Assembly: GCF_002797555.1 (NCBI RefSeq)
Contig: NZ_PGFA01000001.1
Location: forward strand, 682,001-746,000
Length of the DNA stretch: 64,000 nucleotides
Reading direction: 5' to 3'
From: Hymenobacter chitinivorans DSM 11115
Lineage (GTDB): Bacteria; Bacteroidota; Bacteroidia; Cytophagales; Hymenobacteraceae
Shown: piece by piece, positions 17,843-26,266 of the stretch
Position numbering within the stretch: the stretch's first letter is position 1
Layout of the letters: each line of letters opens with the position of its first letter
The notes under the pieces: generated by a model
Told to the model about the DNA's origin: nothing
The model's database searches: none
Seen by the model: the letters and a program-made list of their open reading frames with translations, nothing else
Translations under genes and position numbers: made by a program

Positions 17843-18256
17843 TTACAGCATGGCTACCGTCGGGCGGGGGGCGGCAGTGTAGCCGGCCGCGGCTAAGATG
17901 GCGCCCCGTACTTCCTCAGGGTTGGCATTCTTGAGCAAGTAGCCGTGGGCGCCTTCGCTGTGCAGACTATCAATGAGTTCGGGTTCGTCGTGCATGGAGA
18001 TAATGACCACGCGCACCCGCGGATACTGGGCGCGCATCAGGCGCACAGTTTGCAGGCCGTCGAGCGTGGGCATCTGCAAATCCATGAGCACTACGTCGGG
18101 CACAATGCCTTGGTCGAGGTGTTCGAGAAGCTCCTGTCCGTCACCGGCTTCGAAGAGCACTTCCATATCGGGAAAGCCGCTGATCAGGGCCCGTAGTCCT
18201 TTACGAAACAGGATATGGTCGTCGACGACGGCTAAACGGATGGTCGGTGTGCTCAT
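17843..18256 (-). CDS. NarL-type receiver protein lacking the LuxR DNA-binding domain
   Basis: Single receiver domain of 137 aa. The acidic pair is D12/D13 (VVDDH), the phospho-acceptor is D59 in VLMDLQMPTLDG, the Ser is in VIISMHD and the Lys in GYLLKNA. The sequence matches NarL/FixJ-type receivers up to the linker (AAAGYTAAPRPTVAML), then stops where the GerE helix-turn-helix would begin. The ATG at 18256 overlaps the TGA of the kinase gene as ATGA. The output is therefore either protein-protein (phosphorelay or partner binding) or missing. A terminator follows at once and no relic of a helix-turn-helix is seen downstream. Confidence 0.92.
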   Translation of the reverse strand: MSTPTIRLAVVDDHILFRKGLRALISGFPDMEVLFEAGDGQELLEHLDQGIVPDVVLMDLQMPTLDGLQTVRLMRAQYPRVRVVIISMHDEPELIDSLHSEGAHGYLLKNANPEEVRGAILAAAGYTAAPRPTVAML

Positions 18257-19068
18257 ACAGAGGTAGTTAGGGCAGGCTTTTGATCGACCGGAAGATACGG
18301 AATAGGGAAGGAAATCCAAACTTTACTGCCGGCCCCCGGTGCTGATTCGTGCCGTAGAGTGCCGTGGAGCACGGCCACGCGGCTGCGTAAGTTGGTGAGT
18401 CCGAGGCCCGGGCGGGCGCCCGGCGCCGGCGGAAGGTCGCCGGCGGCCGGATCGAAGCCGACGCCATTGTCGCGGTACTGCAGCGAGAGGTAATCGGGCC
18501 CGAAGTCGATGCTGACCTCAATGGTTTCGGCGTGGGCGTGGCGCAGGCCGTTGCCCAAGAGCTCTTGGACCACGCGAAAGACAATCAGTTCCCGCTTGGG
18601 GTCGAGGCGGCGGGGCTGACCGCGCTGCTCAATAATAACGTGGGTGGGGCCATCGGCCGGCACCGTGCGGGCTAGGGCGTCAAGGGCGAAAGGCAGGCCG
18701 AACTTTTGCAGGGCGGCCGGCAGCAGATTGCGGGAGATGCGGCGCACTTCGCCGATGGCCTGGTCGAGCAGGGCCGTGGCTTCCTCCGTTAAGCTAGGCT
18801 GGCCGAGCGTGCTGAGGTGGAGCTTGGCAATGGCCAGGGTGGTGCCCACGCCGTCGTGCAAATCGGCGGCAATGCGGCGGCGTTCCTCCTCCTGGGCCAG
18901 CAGGGCGGCTTCCAGAGCCTGCTGCTGGGAAGCGTCGCGCACCTGCCGCAGTTGTTCCTGCTGGCGCAGCAGCCGCCGCTGATACCGTAGCACAAACCCC
19001 ACAATGCCCAAGGCCAGCAGCAGCAGCACGGGCGTAGCCAGCATTACGGGAAGCAGCCAGCTATTCAT
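18253..19068 (-). CDS. NarL-type sensor histidine kinase (HisKA_3) without a sensor domain
   Basis: Kinase of 271 aa starting at ATG 19068 (MNSWLLPVM). A single N-terminal helix (about residues 5-28) leads to a Gln/Arg/Glu-rich coiled coil and then to HisKA_3, with the phosphorylated His in RRRIAADLHDGVGTTLA. The HATPase_c domain shows VVQELLGNGLRHAHA (N box), YRDNGVGFD (G1) and GLGLTNLRSRV (G2). There is no extracellular or PAS-type sensing module, so the signal probably comes from another protein. Its start overlaps the stop of the 19065-19754 membrane protein and its stop overlaps the receiver start, both as ATGA. The three products are thus likely made in step. Confidence 0.94.
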   Translation of the reverse strand: MNSWLLPVMLATPVLLLLALGIVGFVLRYQRRLLRQQEQLRQVRDASQQQALEAALLAQEEERRRIAADLHDGVGTTLAIAKLHLSTLGQPSLTEEATALLDQAIGEVRRISRNLLPAALQKFGLPFALDALARTVPADGPTHVIIEQRGQPRRLDPKRELIVFRVVQELLGNGLRHAHAETIEVSIDFGPDYLSLQYRDNGVGFDPAAGDLPPAPGARPGLGLTNLRSRVAVLHGTLRHESAPGAGSKVWISFPIPYLPVDQKPALTTSV

Positions 19069-19754
19069 GGGCGGGAGCGGTAAGGCATCAACCGGCCCGC
19101 GTACCAAAACGCCAGGGCAAACAGTAGATACTGAATCAGATTAACCATGGCAGTAAGGGTATAAATCACTTGGTGACTCGCCGAATCAGTGGGAGCAGAT
19201 AACTTGTTGACAAACACGTACAGCAATACCGTACCCGAAAAATACAAAACTACCGCGGTACTTACCAAAAAAAGTGGGTCTTGCTCCAAGCGGATAACGT
19301 GGAGCTCGTTGAGCAGCTGTTCGAAGTACAACAGGGCCAGGCCAATAAGCAAAGCACTTTGGAGCACGTGCGTATAGGCATTCATTTGGTGCAGGCCTTC
19401 CAGGTATAATGAGTCGAGCAGGGCAAATCCGGTAAAGACTACCGCTAGCGCCGGCAGCAGGCGCCGTATCGTGGGGGAGGTCAGGGTGAGGTAGTAAATG
19501 CGGAGAAAGACCAGCGTTTGGACCAGCGTAAAGAAATGCCAGATGCTGTTACCCCAGGCGGGCCAGTACAATTCCTGCAGGCTCGATACGAGCATGATGA
19601 TTTCAGTGAACACCAGAAAGCTGGCCATCATGCGCAAAGCGGTGGGAAGCCGTGGCCAGCGCCAAAAGGCCAGCCCCAGCGGCAGCAGCACGACCAAACT
19701 GGCCATCTGCTCCAGGTATTCACAGCACGTAAGGAGCCACGAAGGAATTTGCAT
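19065..19754 (-). CDS. Seven-helix membrane protein, paralogue 3 (coupled to kinase)
   Basis: Membrane protein of 229 aa with seven predicted helices and almost no loops. It is one of three adjacent paralogues that share the core LxxIxLxxDPxFLVS near residue 160 (here LHVIRLEQDPLFLVSTAVVL), followed by a helix with YFSGTVLLYVF. This copy is the most diverged and is the one translationally coupled (ATGA) to the kinase. No family is recognised. Its size, helix count and position next to a kinase with no sensor suggest a membrane sensor acting in trans, but a transport or structural role cannot be excluded. Confidence 0.8.
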   Translation of the reverse strand: MQIPSWLLTCCEYLEQMASLVVLLPLGLAFWRWPRLPTALRMMASFLVFTEIIMLVSSLQELYWPAWGNSIWHFFTLVQTLVFLRIYYLTLTSPTIRRLLPALAVVFTGFALLDSLYLEGLHQMNAYTHVLQSALLIGLALLYFEQLLNELHVIRLEQDPLFLVSTAVVLYFSGTVLLYVFVNKLSAPTDSASHQVIYTLTAMVNLIQYLLFALAFWYAGRLMPYRSRP

Positions 19755-19878
19755 GTGGGACGTGGCAAAGAAAAATGGGATGGGGATGAGGGAGAAAAAT
19801 ACGAATTCCTAGCCAGGATGTATAATTCCGGGATTGAAAAGAACTTAAGCCAGCTCAGATAACGCCGCCAGCAGGTAG

Positions 19879-20595
19879 TTACGAAGGCGGGCTAGGCCAG
19901 TCCAGCGGCGAGGATGTGTACTCATCCGAGGGCTGGTCGCCATGCCAGAGTGCAATGGCCAGGAACGTGTTAAAGACAATAAGCAACACAAACTGGATGA
20001 TGTACATAATCCAGATGATATCGGCTTGGTCCTGCAGGCGCATTTCGGAAATGAAAACCAGCAAAGTGCCCGCATAATACAGAATAGAGCCCACGCTGAC
20101 CATGAAGATGGGGTCTTGGCCCAGGTCAATATTGCGCAGCTCCCGCAGGGTTTGCTCGAAGTACGCCACGGCGGCGCCAACCAGCAGCACGCTTTGCACC
20201 AAGTGAATGAAGCTGCTGTAGCTAATGAAAAAGTGCTCGGCAAAATTGGACGACTCCAGGCTGGCCAGGCCCAGAAAAATACCCAGCCCGGCTAGTAGCA
20301 CAAACCGGCTGCGCCCCGAGTGAAAGGCGTAGTAGTAAGCCCAGCCCAGCAGCAGGGTTTCGCCCACCGTGGCCAGCCGCAGGAAAATAATATTGTTGTG
20401 CAGCACGTGGCGGCCGTATTCCGCCAGGGCGCCATTGAGCAGGGCCCCCGGAATAAGGGCAAACCAAACCAGGGGGCGGTAGGTGGGCAGCAGGAATTTC
20501 CAACGGTAGATACCAATTCCCAGCGGAATCAGGTACGTGAGCAGTGCTACGTTGTTGAACTGCTTGGCAAACTGAACCAACCACCCGCTATCCAC
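19879..20595 (-). CDS. Seven-helix membrane protein, paralogue 2
   Basis: Membrane protein of 238 aa, paralogous to its two neighbours. It opens with AKQFNNVALLTYLIPLG, near-identical in pattern to the start of paralogue 1. The shared core is LRELRNIDLGQDPIFMVS (about residue 150), then a helix containing YYAGTLLVFI. Seven hydrophobic segments are separated by very short loops, and the C-terminus is short and polar (ending SPPS). It is 124 bp from the next paralogue, so it may have its own translation signals. Function unknown. Confidence 0.82.
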   Translation of the reverse strand: MDSGWLVQFAKQFNNVALLTYLIPLGIGIYRWKFLLPTYRPLVWFALIPGALLNGALAEYGRHVLHNNIIFLRLATVGETLLLGWAYYYAFHSGRSRFVLLAGLGIFLGLASLESSNFAEHFFISYSSFIHLVQSVLLVGAAVAYFEQTLRELRNIDLGQDPIFMVSVGSILYYAGTLLVFISEMRLQDQADIIWIMYIIQFVLLIVFNTFLAIALWHGDQPSDEYTSSPLDWPSPPS

Positions 20596-20718
20596 AGCTG
20601 GACGTATAGAAAGTGGGCACGGGCAAAAGGTGTGGCACTGGGGCGGAAAGTAAGCAGAACGGAAAATGAGCAGGTCGCGCCCTGGACCCTACTACGGAAC
20701 TAGCAGGAAGTAGCGGAG

Positions 20719-20735
20719 TTACCTAGGTAAGATAG
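20719..20735. promoter_or_regulatory. 12-bp perfect palindrome with a possible -7 box upstream of paralogue 2
   Basis: TTACCTAGGTAA (20719-20730) is a perfect palindrome in the 168-bp gap between paralogues 1 and 2. On the minus strand TATCTTA (20735-20729) overlaps it and resembles a -7 box. It may be an operator over an internal promoter; nothing else in the gap is recognisable. Confidence 0.3.
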
Positions 20736-20763
20736 ACTTTTATGACTGGAGTGCTGCAGGCCA

Positions 20764-21468
20764 CTAAAAAGGGGTGGGCTGCGTGGCTAGGGCCGAGTCC
20801 GTACTTTTACTGCTATTGTACAGAGCCACGGCCAGCAAGCCATTAAAGGCAATTAGCAGGACGGACTGAATGCTGTACATCAGCCAGATCTGGTTGATTT
20901 GGTAGTTCTTCTGCATTGAGTCTTCCAGCACAAATACCATCAGGGTGCCCGAATAGTACAGCGTAACGCCGACGCTTACCAGAAACATAGGGTCGCGCTC
21001 CAGCCGGATGTTGCGCAGTTCGCGCAGAATCTTCTCGAAGTACATCAGGGCGGCGCCAATCAGCAGTAGGCTTTGCGCCATGCGCGTGTAGGTTTTGGTG
21101 CCGTAGAGGCCCGCCCAGAACACGTACTCACTCACGGCAGTGGCCAGAAAAACCATGGAGGCCCCTACCAGCAGCTGCCGGTTGAGCCGGGTGTTGAAGG
21201 TTTGGTAGTACGTATAACTCAAAAACAGCGTTTCCAGCCAAATAATCAGGTAGGTGGAGAGGATGTTGTTGTGCCAGTACCGCCGGCCCACCTCGGACCA
21301 GATGTTTAACACCAGAATCAGAACCAGCGCCGCCCCGATGCGCCGCCGCCGAGCCAACACCGGCCAACGCCAGATACAAACGGCCAGTGGTAGCAAGTAG
21401 CAAAAAACCGAGAGGAGGTTTAGCTGCTTGGCTATGGTCACCAGCAGGTTGTGGTCTGGCGTTGACAT
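20764..21468 (-). CDS. Seven-helix membrane protein, paralogue 1
   Basis: Membrane protein of 234 aa; first of the three paralogues. It begins with IAKQLNLLSVFCYLLPLAVC and has the shared core LRELRNIRLERDPMFLVS near residue 150 followed by a helix with YYSGTLMVFVLED. The seventh helix (YSIQSVLLIAFNGLLAVAL) is matched in paralogue 2. It starts only 15 bp after the stop of the small Cys-containing protein, so those two are in one transcript. Function unknown; a sensing role is suggested by the kinase downstream. Confidence 0.82.
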   Translation of the reverse strand: MSTPDHNLLVTIAKQLNLLSVFCYLLPLAVCIWRWPVLARRRRIGAALVLILVLNIWSEVGRRYWHNNILSTYLIIWLETLFLSYTYYQTFNTRLNRQLLVGASMVFLATAVSEYVFWAGLYGTKTYTRMAQSLLLIGAALMYFEKILRELRNIRLERDPMFLVSVGVTLYYSGTLMVFVLEDSMQKNYQINQIWLMYSIQSVLLIAFNGLLAVALYNSSKSTDSALATQPTPF

Positions 21469-21483
21469 TAGTCTTGGTAAAGT

Positions 21484-21813
21484 TTAGTTGGTAAGTGGAC
21501 TGTCTGCCGCGCAGCAGTTGGGGCAGGTCGGGCCGGTGGCCAGCATTACCCGCTCGTACAAATCCCCCATGTCCGATTTAACGCCTACCAGCACAAATCC
21601 TCCCTGCCCATTGTCGTCAATGGCGTTGTAGATGCGGATGCCCACAAATTCGGAACCACAGTCGTCCATAAGCGCCTTGAGCTTGTTTTTGCCGAAAAAC
21701 TGGCCTTTAAACACGGGCTTGGAGTCGTCCGGGCACTCATTGTAGTTGTGGGTCATGCCAGCGGCTACCGTCTCATTAACGATGGAGCCTTCATTGCCGT
21801 CGAAAGTACTCAT
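21484..21813 (-). CDS. Small cytosolic hypothetical protein with C-terminal CPNCC
   Basis: Protein of 109-110 aa starting at ATG 21813 (MSTFDGNEGSIV), with no signal peptide or helix long enough for a membrane. The central part KNKLKALMDDCGSEFVGIRI with VGVKSDMGDLYERVML is an alpha/beta pattern. The last residues include GPTCPNCCAADS, three closely spaced Cys that could bind metal or form a disulfide. No family is recognised, though similar small proteins occur in Bacteroidota. A good promoter lies 64 bp upstream, making this the first gene of the transcript leading to the three membrane paralogues. Confidence 0.65.
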   Translation of the reverse strand: MSTFDGNEGSIVNETVAAGMTHNYNECPDDSKPVFKGQFFGKNKLKALMDDCGSEFVGIRIYNAIDDNGQGGFVLVGVKSDMGDLYERVMLATGPTCPNCCAADSPLTN

Positions 21814-21876
21814 GCAGGGGTGTGTTAGGAAGTAATTAGGAAATAATAGAACAAAAAAGCTCTGCCTCTGAACATC

Positions 21877-21906
21877 CAAATATAGGGCAAACCTTGCGGA
21901 TGCAAG
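21877..21906 (-). promoter_or_regulatory. Bacteroidota-type promoter for the sensory locus
   Basis: On the minus strand TATATTTG (21884-21877) fits the -7 consensus TAnnTTTG exactly, and CTTG (21906-21903) lies 18 bp before it at the -33 position. Transcription would start near 21871, giving a leader of about 57 bases. Confidence 0.55.
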
Positions 21907-21930
21907 CGGTGAATTTTCTTTTCCTAAAAC

Positions 21931-22230
21931 CTAAAAAGGGAGCTGGCCGCTCGGAAACGGCCGGTCTGGCCGCCGGGGCGGGCCAGGAGGAGTTTCCTCT
22001 TCCTCGGAGTCAGCGGCGGGGGTATCGTCGTCGTCTTCTTCCAGGTTCTCAAATACGCGCTCAATAGCCGATTCGGCGTTGCGCAGTTTTTGCTTGCAGA
22101 GGCGGATCAGCTCGGCTGAGCGCTGCACCCGGGCCGTGAGGTCATCTACGTCGACGGTGTCGGTTTCCAAGGCCCGCAGAATGGTTTCGAGCTCTTCAAT
22201 AGCTTGGCGGTAAGTAGTATCGTTGGTCAT
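21931..22230 (-). CDS. xseB: Exodeoxyribonuclease VII small subunit
   Basis: Small subunit of 99 aa that associates in several copies with XseA to form the single-strand DNA exonuclease. The family core is TYRQAIEELETILRAL near residue 6, then VDVDDLTARVQRSAELIRLC and KLRNAESAIERVFENLE. The usual family length is 70-80; the additional C-terminus is an acidic Asp/Glu run followed by a Pro-rich end. Its ATG overlaps the TGA of xseA (ATGA), confirming the pair. Confidence 0.95.
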   Translation of the reverse strand: MTNDTTYRQAIEELETILRALETDTVDVDDLTARVQRSAELIRLCKQKLRNAESAIERVFENLEEDDDDTPAADSEEEETPPGPPRRPDRPFPSGQLPF

Positions 22231-23765
22231 TCGGAGGAAGCGGGGCTTGCGGTAGGAAGGGCGGAAGGCGCCAGGTGGGGCGTGCGGTCCGTAATCTGGG
22301 CGGCCAGCGTAAGGTGGGGCAGCAGCAGGCGCACCTCGTCGCCGGGCTGCAAAGCGTGTTCGGGCTGCTGGTGGTCGGTGATGAGCTGCACGTAGCCGTG
22401 CCGCGCCAGGACCGTAGCTTCCGGCAACGGGGGCGCGCTAAGCTGGGTGAGGCGCAGCGTGGCCCGGTGCAGCAGCCGTTCGGCGGCCAGCTGCAGCCCG
22501 TAGCGGTGGCGCAGCAGCTGCTCGCGCCGCCGCCGGTGCAGCCGCCGAAACCGCTGGGCCAGCCGGCGCCCAAACGTGCGCAGGCCCTGCTGCTGCTGGG
22601 CCAGGGCCCGGCGGGCGGCCCGGCGCAGCCCCTGGCGGTGCCGGGTCAGGTGGCGGTGGTGGTGGCGGAGCTGCTCGCGCGGGACGGTGGCCGCCTGCCG
22701 GATGCGGTGGTAGAGTTCGGCGCGGTGCTCATCCAGCTGCTCCTGGGCGGCCCGGTGCACGAAGCGGCCCGCCTGCTGGAGTAAGTCGGCAGCATCAGAA
22801 AGCTGCAGGCGGGCCAACTCGCGGATTCGCTCGGCGTAGCCGCCAAATACGGCGTCGAGGCGGGCCAGGCGCTCGGCCAGGAAAGCGGCTACGGCCGTGG
22901 GCGTTTTCAGGGCCAGGTGGGCGGCTAGGTCCAGCACAGCCTCGTCGCGCTCGTGCCCAATACCGGTGAGTACGGGCAGGGGAAAGGAACCCACGCCCGC
23001 CGCCAGGCCGTAATCGTCGAAGGCCAGTAAGTCGGTTTTGGAGCCCCCGCCGCGAATAATAATTACCGCGTCGAAGGTGGCGCGCCGGGGCCGGATGGCG
23101 TCGAGGGCGCCCAGAATGCTGGCCGGAGCTTCCGCGCCCTGCATACTGGCCGGAAACAGGCTTACGGCAAAGTCGTAGGGCGACTCGCTGAGCTGCTGCA
23201 CGAAGTCCTGGAAGCCCGCCGCCGTGGGCGACGAAATAACGGCCAGCCGCTGCGGCCCCAGGGCCAGGGGTAGGTGCTTCTGCCGCTCCAGCAGGCCCTT
23301 GGCTTCGAGCTTGCGCACCGTTTCGAGGCGCTGCCGGGCCAGGTCCCCCACGGTGTAGCTTGGGTCCAGGTTCAGTACGTCGAGGCTCAGGCCGTACTGC
23401 TCGTGAAACTTGACCTGCACCCGCAGCATCACCTTCAGACCAATCTGTAATTCCTGCCCGGTCTGGTCCAGGAAGGCGGGGGCCAACTGCTGGTAGCGCT
23501 GGCTCCAGATCGTAGCCCGGGCCTGGGCCTTGAGCTGGGCCCCGCGGCCGGTGACGTGCTGGTCGGTGAGCACCAGGTAGCAGTGGCCGCCGTCGTGCCG
23601 GGGCAGGGTCAGGTCGGCAATTTCGGCTACCACCCAGTACGACTCGGCAAAGCGGGTTTCTACGGCCTGGCGCACGCGCACCAGCAGCTCGGCCAGCGGC
23701 AGCGGCGCGGGGGGCAGCGGACCAGACAGGCCCGGTTCCGGACGACGATTAAACAGGGGTGGCAT
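22227..23765 (-). CDS. xseA: Exodeoxyribonuclease VII large subunit
   Basis: Catalytic subunit of exonuclease VII, 512 aa from ATG 23765 (MPPLFNRRPE). The N-terminal OB-fold has VETRFAESYWVVAEIADLT. The catalytic domain begins near LAVISSPTAAGFQDFVQQL and includes IIIRGGGSKTDLLAFDD and the strictly conserved PVLTGIGHERDEAVLDLAA and LKTPTAVAAFL. The C-terminal third is a long helical arm rich in Arg/Gln/His. It is somewhat longer than the E. coli enzyme. A TACCTTG box ends 8 bases before the ATG, so the mRNA may have almost no leader. Confidence 0.95.
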   Translation of the reverse strand: MPPLFNRRPEPGLSGPLPPAPLPLAELLVRVRQAVETRFAESYWVVAEIADLTLPRHDGGHCYLVLTDQHVTGRGAQLKAQARATIWSQRYQQLAPAFLDQTGQELQIGLKVMLRVQVKFHEQYGLSLDVLNLDPSYTVGDLARQRLETVRKLEAKGLLERQKHLPLALGPQRLAVISSPTAAGFQDFVQQLSESPYDFAVSLFPASMQGAEAPASILGALDAIRPRRATFDAVIIIRGGGSKTDLLAFDDYGLAAGVGSFPLPVLTGIGHERDEAVLDLAAHLALKTPTAVAAFLAERLARLDAVFGGYAERIRELARLQLSDAADLLQQAGRFVHRAAQEQLDEHRAELYHRIRQAATVPREQLRHHHRHLTRHRQGLRRAARRALAQQQQGLRTFGRRLAQRFRRLHRRRREQLLRHRYGLQLAAERLLHRATLRLTQLSAPPLPEATVLARHGYVQLITDHQQPEHALQPGDEVRLLLPHLTLAAQITDRTPHLAPSALPTASPASSE

Positions 23766-23995
23766 ACGAGCGGCAAGGTACGAATTCGCGGAGCGGTAAC
23801 TCGCCCCAGGAAGGCAATTCCGGCCACCGGAGCGAGGGCAGTTGGTGTTGCAACCCACCGGCGCGGGCAATGTTGGGCGCGGGGCGGGAAAAAGTGGTTG
23901 GGGTGCCAGGGCCGGCGGCGGGCGGGCGGGGTGAGGCTACGGCTTTTTTTCTACCTTTCTAACCGAAAATCCGCCTTCCTTCTAATCCTTCCCTT

Positions 23996-26101
23996 ATGAA
24001 AAACAAAAACAGCCTGACGCTGGCCTCCGTGGCCACCGCCGGCCTGATCCTGGCCGGGTGTGCTGCCAGCAACACGCCCGCCACTACCACTACGGCCGCT
24101 GCCACCCCCGCCCCGGCCGCCACGCCCACCGAAGAGCCCGTCGTAAAAGGTGTGGGCCTCGACGTGACGACCATCGACAAGTCGGTGCAGCCCTGCGAGG
24201 ACTTCTTCCAGTACGCTTCCGGCAACTGGCTCAAGAACAACCCGATTCCGGCTTCCGAAGTGAGCTGGGGTAGCTTCAACGAGCTCTATAATAAGAACCT
24301 GGCCGTGCAGCGCCAGATTCTGGAGGAGGCCGCTGCCAACCGCTCGGCCGCCAAAGGCACCAATGCCCAGAAAGTAGGCGACTTCTACGCCTCGGCCATG
24401 GACTCGATGGCCATTGAAAAAGCGGGCATCACGCCCCTGAAGTCGGAGCTGGCCCGCATCGACGCCATCAAGGACCTGAAAGGGCTGCAGGCCGAGCTGG
24501 CGCACCAGCAGCAAATCGGCACCGGCTCGGTGTTCAGCATGGGCGTGGGGCAGGACGAGAAAAACAGCACCCAGTACGCCGTGCAGATCTACCAGGGCGG
24601 CCTGCGCCTGCCCAACCGCGACTACTACCTCAAAACCGACCCTCGCACCAAGGCCGTGCAGGCCGCTTACCTCACGTACATCACGAACGTGTTTAAGCTG
24701 ATGGGCGAAACGCCAGCCGCCGCGGCCAAAAATGCCGCTACCATCATGCGCCTCGAAACCCGCCTGGCCAAGGCTTCCAAAAGCCCGGTAGACCTGCGCG
24801 ACCCCAACGCCAACTACAACAAGATGACCGTGACGGAACTGCAGAAGCAGTATCCGAACCTGGGTTTGCCCACGGTACTGGCCAAAACCAACCTGGGCGC
24901 GGCCAAAGAGGTAATCGTGGGCCAGCCCGCCTTCCTCAAAGAAGCCAACGTGGCCCTGAAGGCCGAGCCCCTGGCCGACTGGAAAACCTACCTGCGCTGG
25001 CACCTGGTGTCGTCGGTGGCCAGTGCCCTGCCCAAGGCCTACGTGGACGAAAGCTTCAAGTACAGCCAGGTGCTGACCGGCGCCAAGCAGATGCAGCCCC
25101 GCTGGAAGCGCATGCTCCGCTCGACCGACGCCGCCCTGGGCGAAGCCTTCGGCCAGGTGTACGTCGATAAGGCCTTCACCCCCGAAGCCAAGGCCAAGGC
25201 CCTGGAACTGGTCAACAACATTAAGGCCAGCATGGCTGAGCACATTCAGCAGAACACCTGGATGAGCGCCGCCACCAAGACCGAGGCCCTAAAGAAGCTC
25301 AACGCCTTTACCGTCAAAATCGGCTACCCCGACAAGTGGAAGGACTATTCGGCCCTGACCATCTCGCGCGACTCCTACCTGCAGAACGTGCTGGATGCCC
25401 GCCAGTGGGCGGCCAAAGACGAGGAGAAAAAGCTGGGCAAGGCCATTGACCGCGGCGAGTGGGGCATGACCCCGCCCACGGTGAATGCCTACTACAACCC
25501 GCCGATGAACGAAATCGTGTTTCCGGCCGGCATTCTGCAGCCGCCCTTCTACGACCCCAAAGCCGACGACGCCGTCAACTACGGCGCTATTGGGGCCGTA
25601 ATCGGCCACGAAATCACCCACGGCTTCGACGACCAGGGCCGGCAGTACGACGCCGAAGGCAACCTGCGCGACTGGTGGACCAAGGAAGATGCCGACAACT
25701 TCACCAAGCGCGCCGACATCGTGGGCCAGCAGTTCGACGCCTTCACGCCCTTCGACTCAGTGCACGTGAACGGCAAGCTCACAATGGGCGAAAACCTGGC
25801 CGACCTGGGTGGGCTCAACATTGCCTACACGGCCTTGCAAAAGGCCATGGCGGGCAAGCCCAAAACCAAGATTGACGGCTTCACCCCCGAGCAGCGCTTC
25901 TTCCTCTCGTATGCCCAGGTGTGGCGCACCAACGCCCGCCCCGAGGCCGTGCGCCAGCAGATCCTGACCGACCCACACTCCCCGGCCCAGTACCGCACCA
26001 ACGGCCCCCTGCAGAACATGCCCCAGTTCTACGAGGCCTTCGGCTGCAAGGAAGACGCCAAGATGGTTCGCGCCCAAGCCCAGCGCGCCCAGATCTGGTA
26101 A
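23996..26101 (+). CDS. M13 family metallopeptidase, lipoprotein (neprilysin/PepO-like)
   Basis: Zinc endopeptidase of 701 aa anchored as a lipoprotein: the signal peptide ends LILAGCAAS with the lipobox Cys at residue 22, followed by a Thr/Ala/Pro-rich linker. The N-terminal M13 domain runs through PCEDFFQYASGNWLKNNPIP. The C-terminal peptidase domain has NEIVFPAGILQPPFYD, the zinc motif VIGHEITHGFDD near residue 535, and the third ligand and Asp in GENLADLGG near residue 600. The end, MPQFYEAFGCKE, fits full length; the usual terminal CxxW is replaced by RAQIW with a Cys near residue 683. It degrades peptides in the periplasm or outside the cell. Confidence 0.95.
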   Translation: MKNKNSLTLASVATAGLILAGCAASNTPATTTTAAATPAPAATPTEEPVVKGVGLDVTTIDKSVQPCEDFFQYASGNWLKNNPIPASEVSWGSFNELYNKNLAVQRQILEEAAANRSAAKGTNAQKVGDFYASAMDSMAIEKAGITPLKSELARIDAIKDLKGLQAELAHQQQIGTGSVFSMGVGQDEKNSTQYAVQIYQGGLRLPNRDYYLKTDPRTKAVQAAYLTYITNVFKLMGETPAAAAKNAATIMRLETRLAKASKSPVDLRDPNANYNKMTVTELQKQYPNLGLPTVLAKTNLGAAKEVIVGQPAFLKEANVALKAEPLADWKTYLRWHLVSSVASALPKAYVDESFKYSQVLTGAKQMQPRWKRMLRSTDAALGEAFGQVYVDKAFTPEAKAKALELVNNIKASMAEHIQQNTWMSAATKTEALKKLNAFTVKIGYPDKWKDYSALTISRDSYLQNVLDARQWAAKDEEKKLGKAIDRGEWGMTPPTVNAYYNPPMNEIVFPAGILQPPFYDPKADDAVNYGAIGAVIGHEITHGFDDQGRQYDAEGNLRDWWTKEDADNFTKRADIVGQQFDAFTPFDSVHVNGKLTMGENLADLGGLNIAYTALQKAMAGKPKTKIDGFTPEQRFFLSYAQVWRTNARPEAVRQQILTDPHSPAQYRTNGPLQNMPQFYEAFGCKEDAKMVRAQAQRAQIW

Positions 26102-26102
26102 C

Positions 26103-26205
26103 TGTGAAGTGGTGAAATAGTGAACTGGTGAGTTGTCGTTCTAGTTGCGCCGCTCTGCGCCGGCGGAACATCAAACTCACCAGTTCACCAGTTCACTAGT
26201 TCACA
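26103..26205. repeat. 32-bp inverted repeat with GTGAACTGG-type units
   Basis: Bases 26103-26134 and 26174-26205 form an inverted repeat with 28 of 32 matches (15 of them contiguous: 26120-26134 with 26174-26188). The arms are themselves built from 9-10-bp GTGAACTGGT-like units. The 39-base loop is GC-rich. It lies between the M13 stop codon and its terminator, so it would be transcribed. Confidence 0.85.
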
Positions 26206-26208
26206 CTG

Positions 26209-26246
26209 AAAAAAGGCGCCCTGCATTACGCAGGGCGCCTTTTTTT
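26209..26246 (+). terminator. Terminator of the M13 peptidase gene
   Basis: A 16-bp stem: A-rich arm plus GGCGCCCTGC (to 26224) pairs with GCAGGGCGCC and a T-run (26230-26246), around ATTAC. Confidence 0.93.
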
Positions 26247-26266
26247 GTATGACCCACCGACTGCCA

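Noticed and set aside
23951..25243. Minus-strand open frame of 430 codons over the M13 peptidase
   Set aside because: Mirror of a gene with a complete zinc motif and lipobox; low-complexity product.
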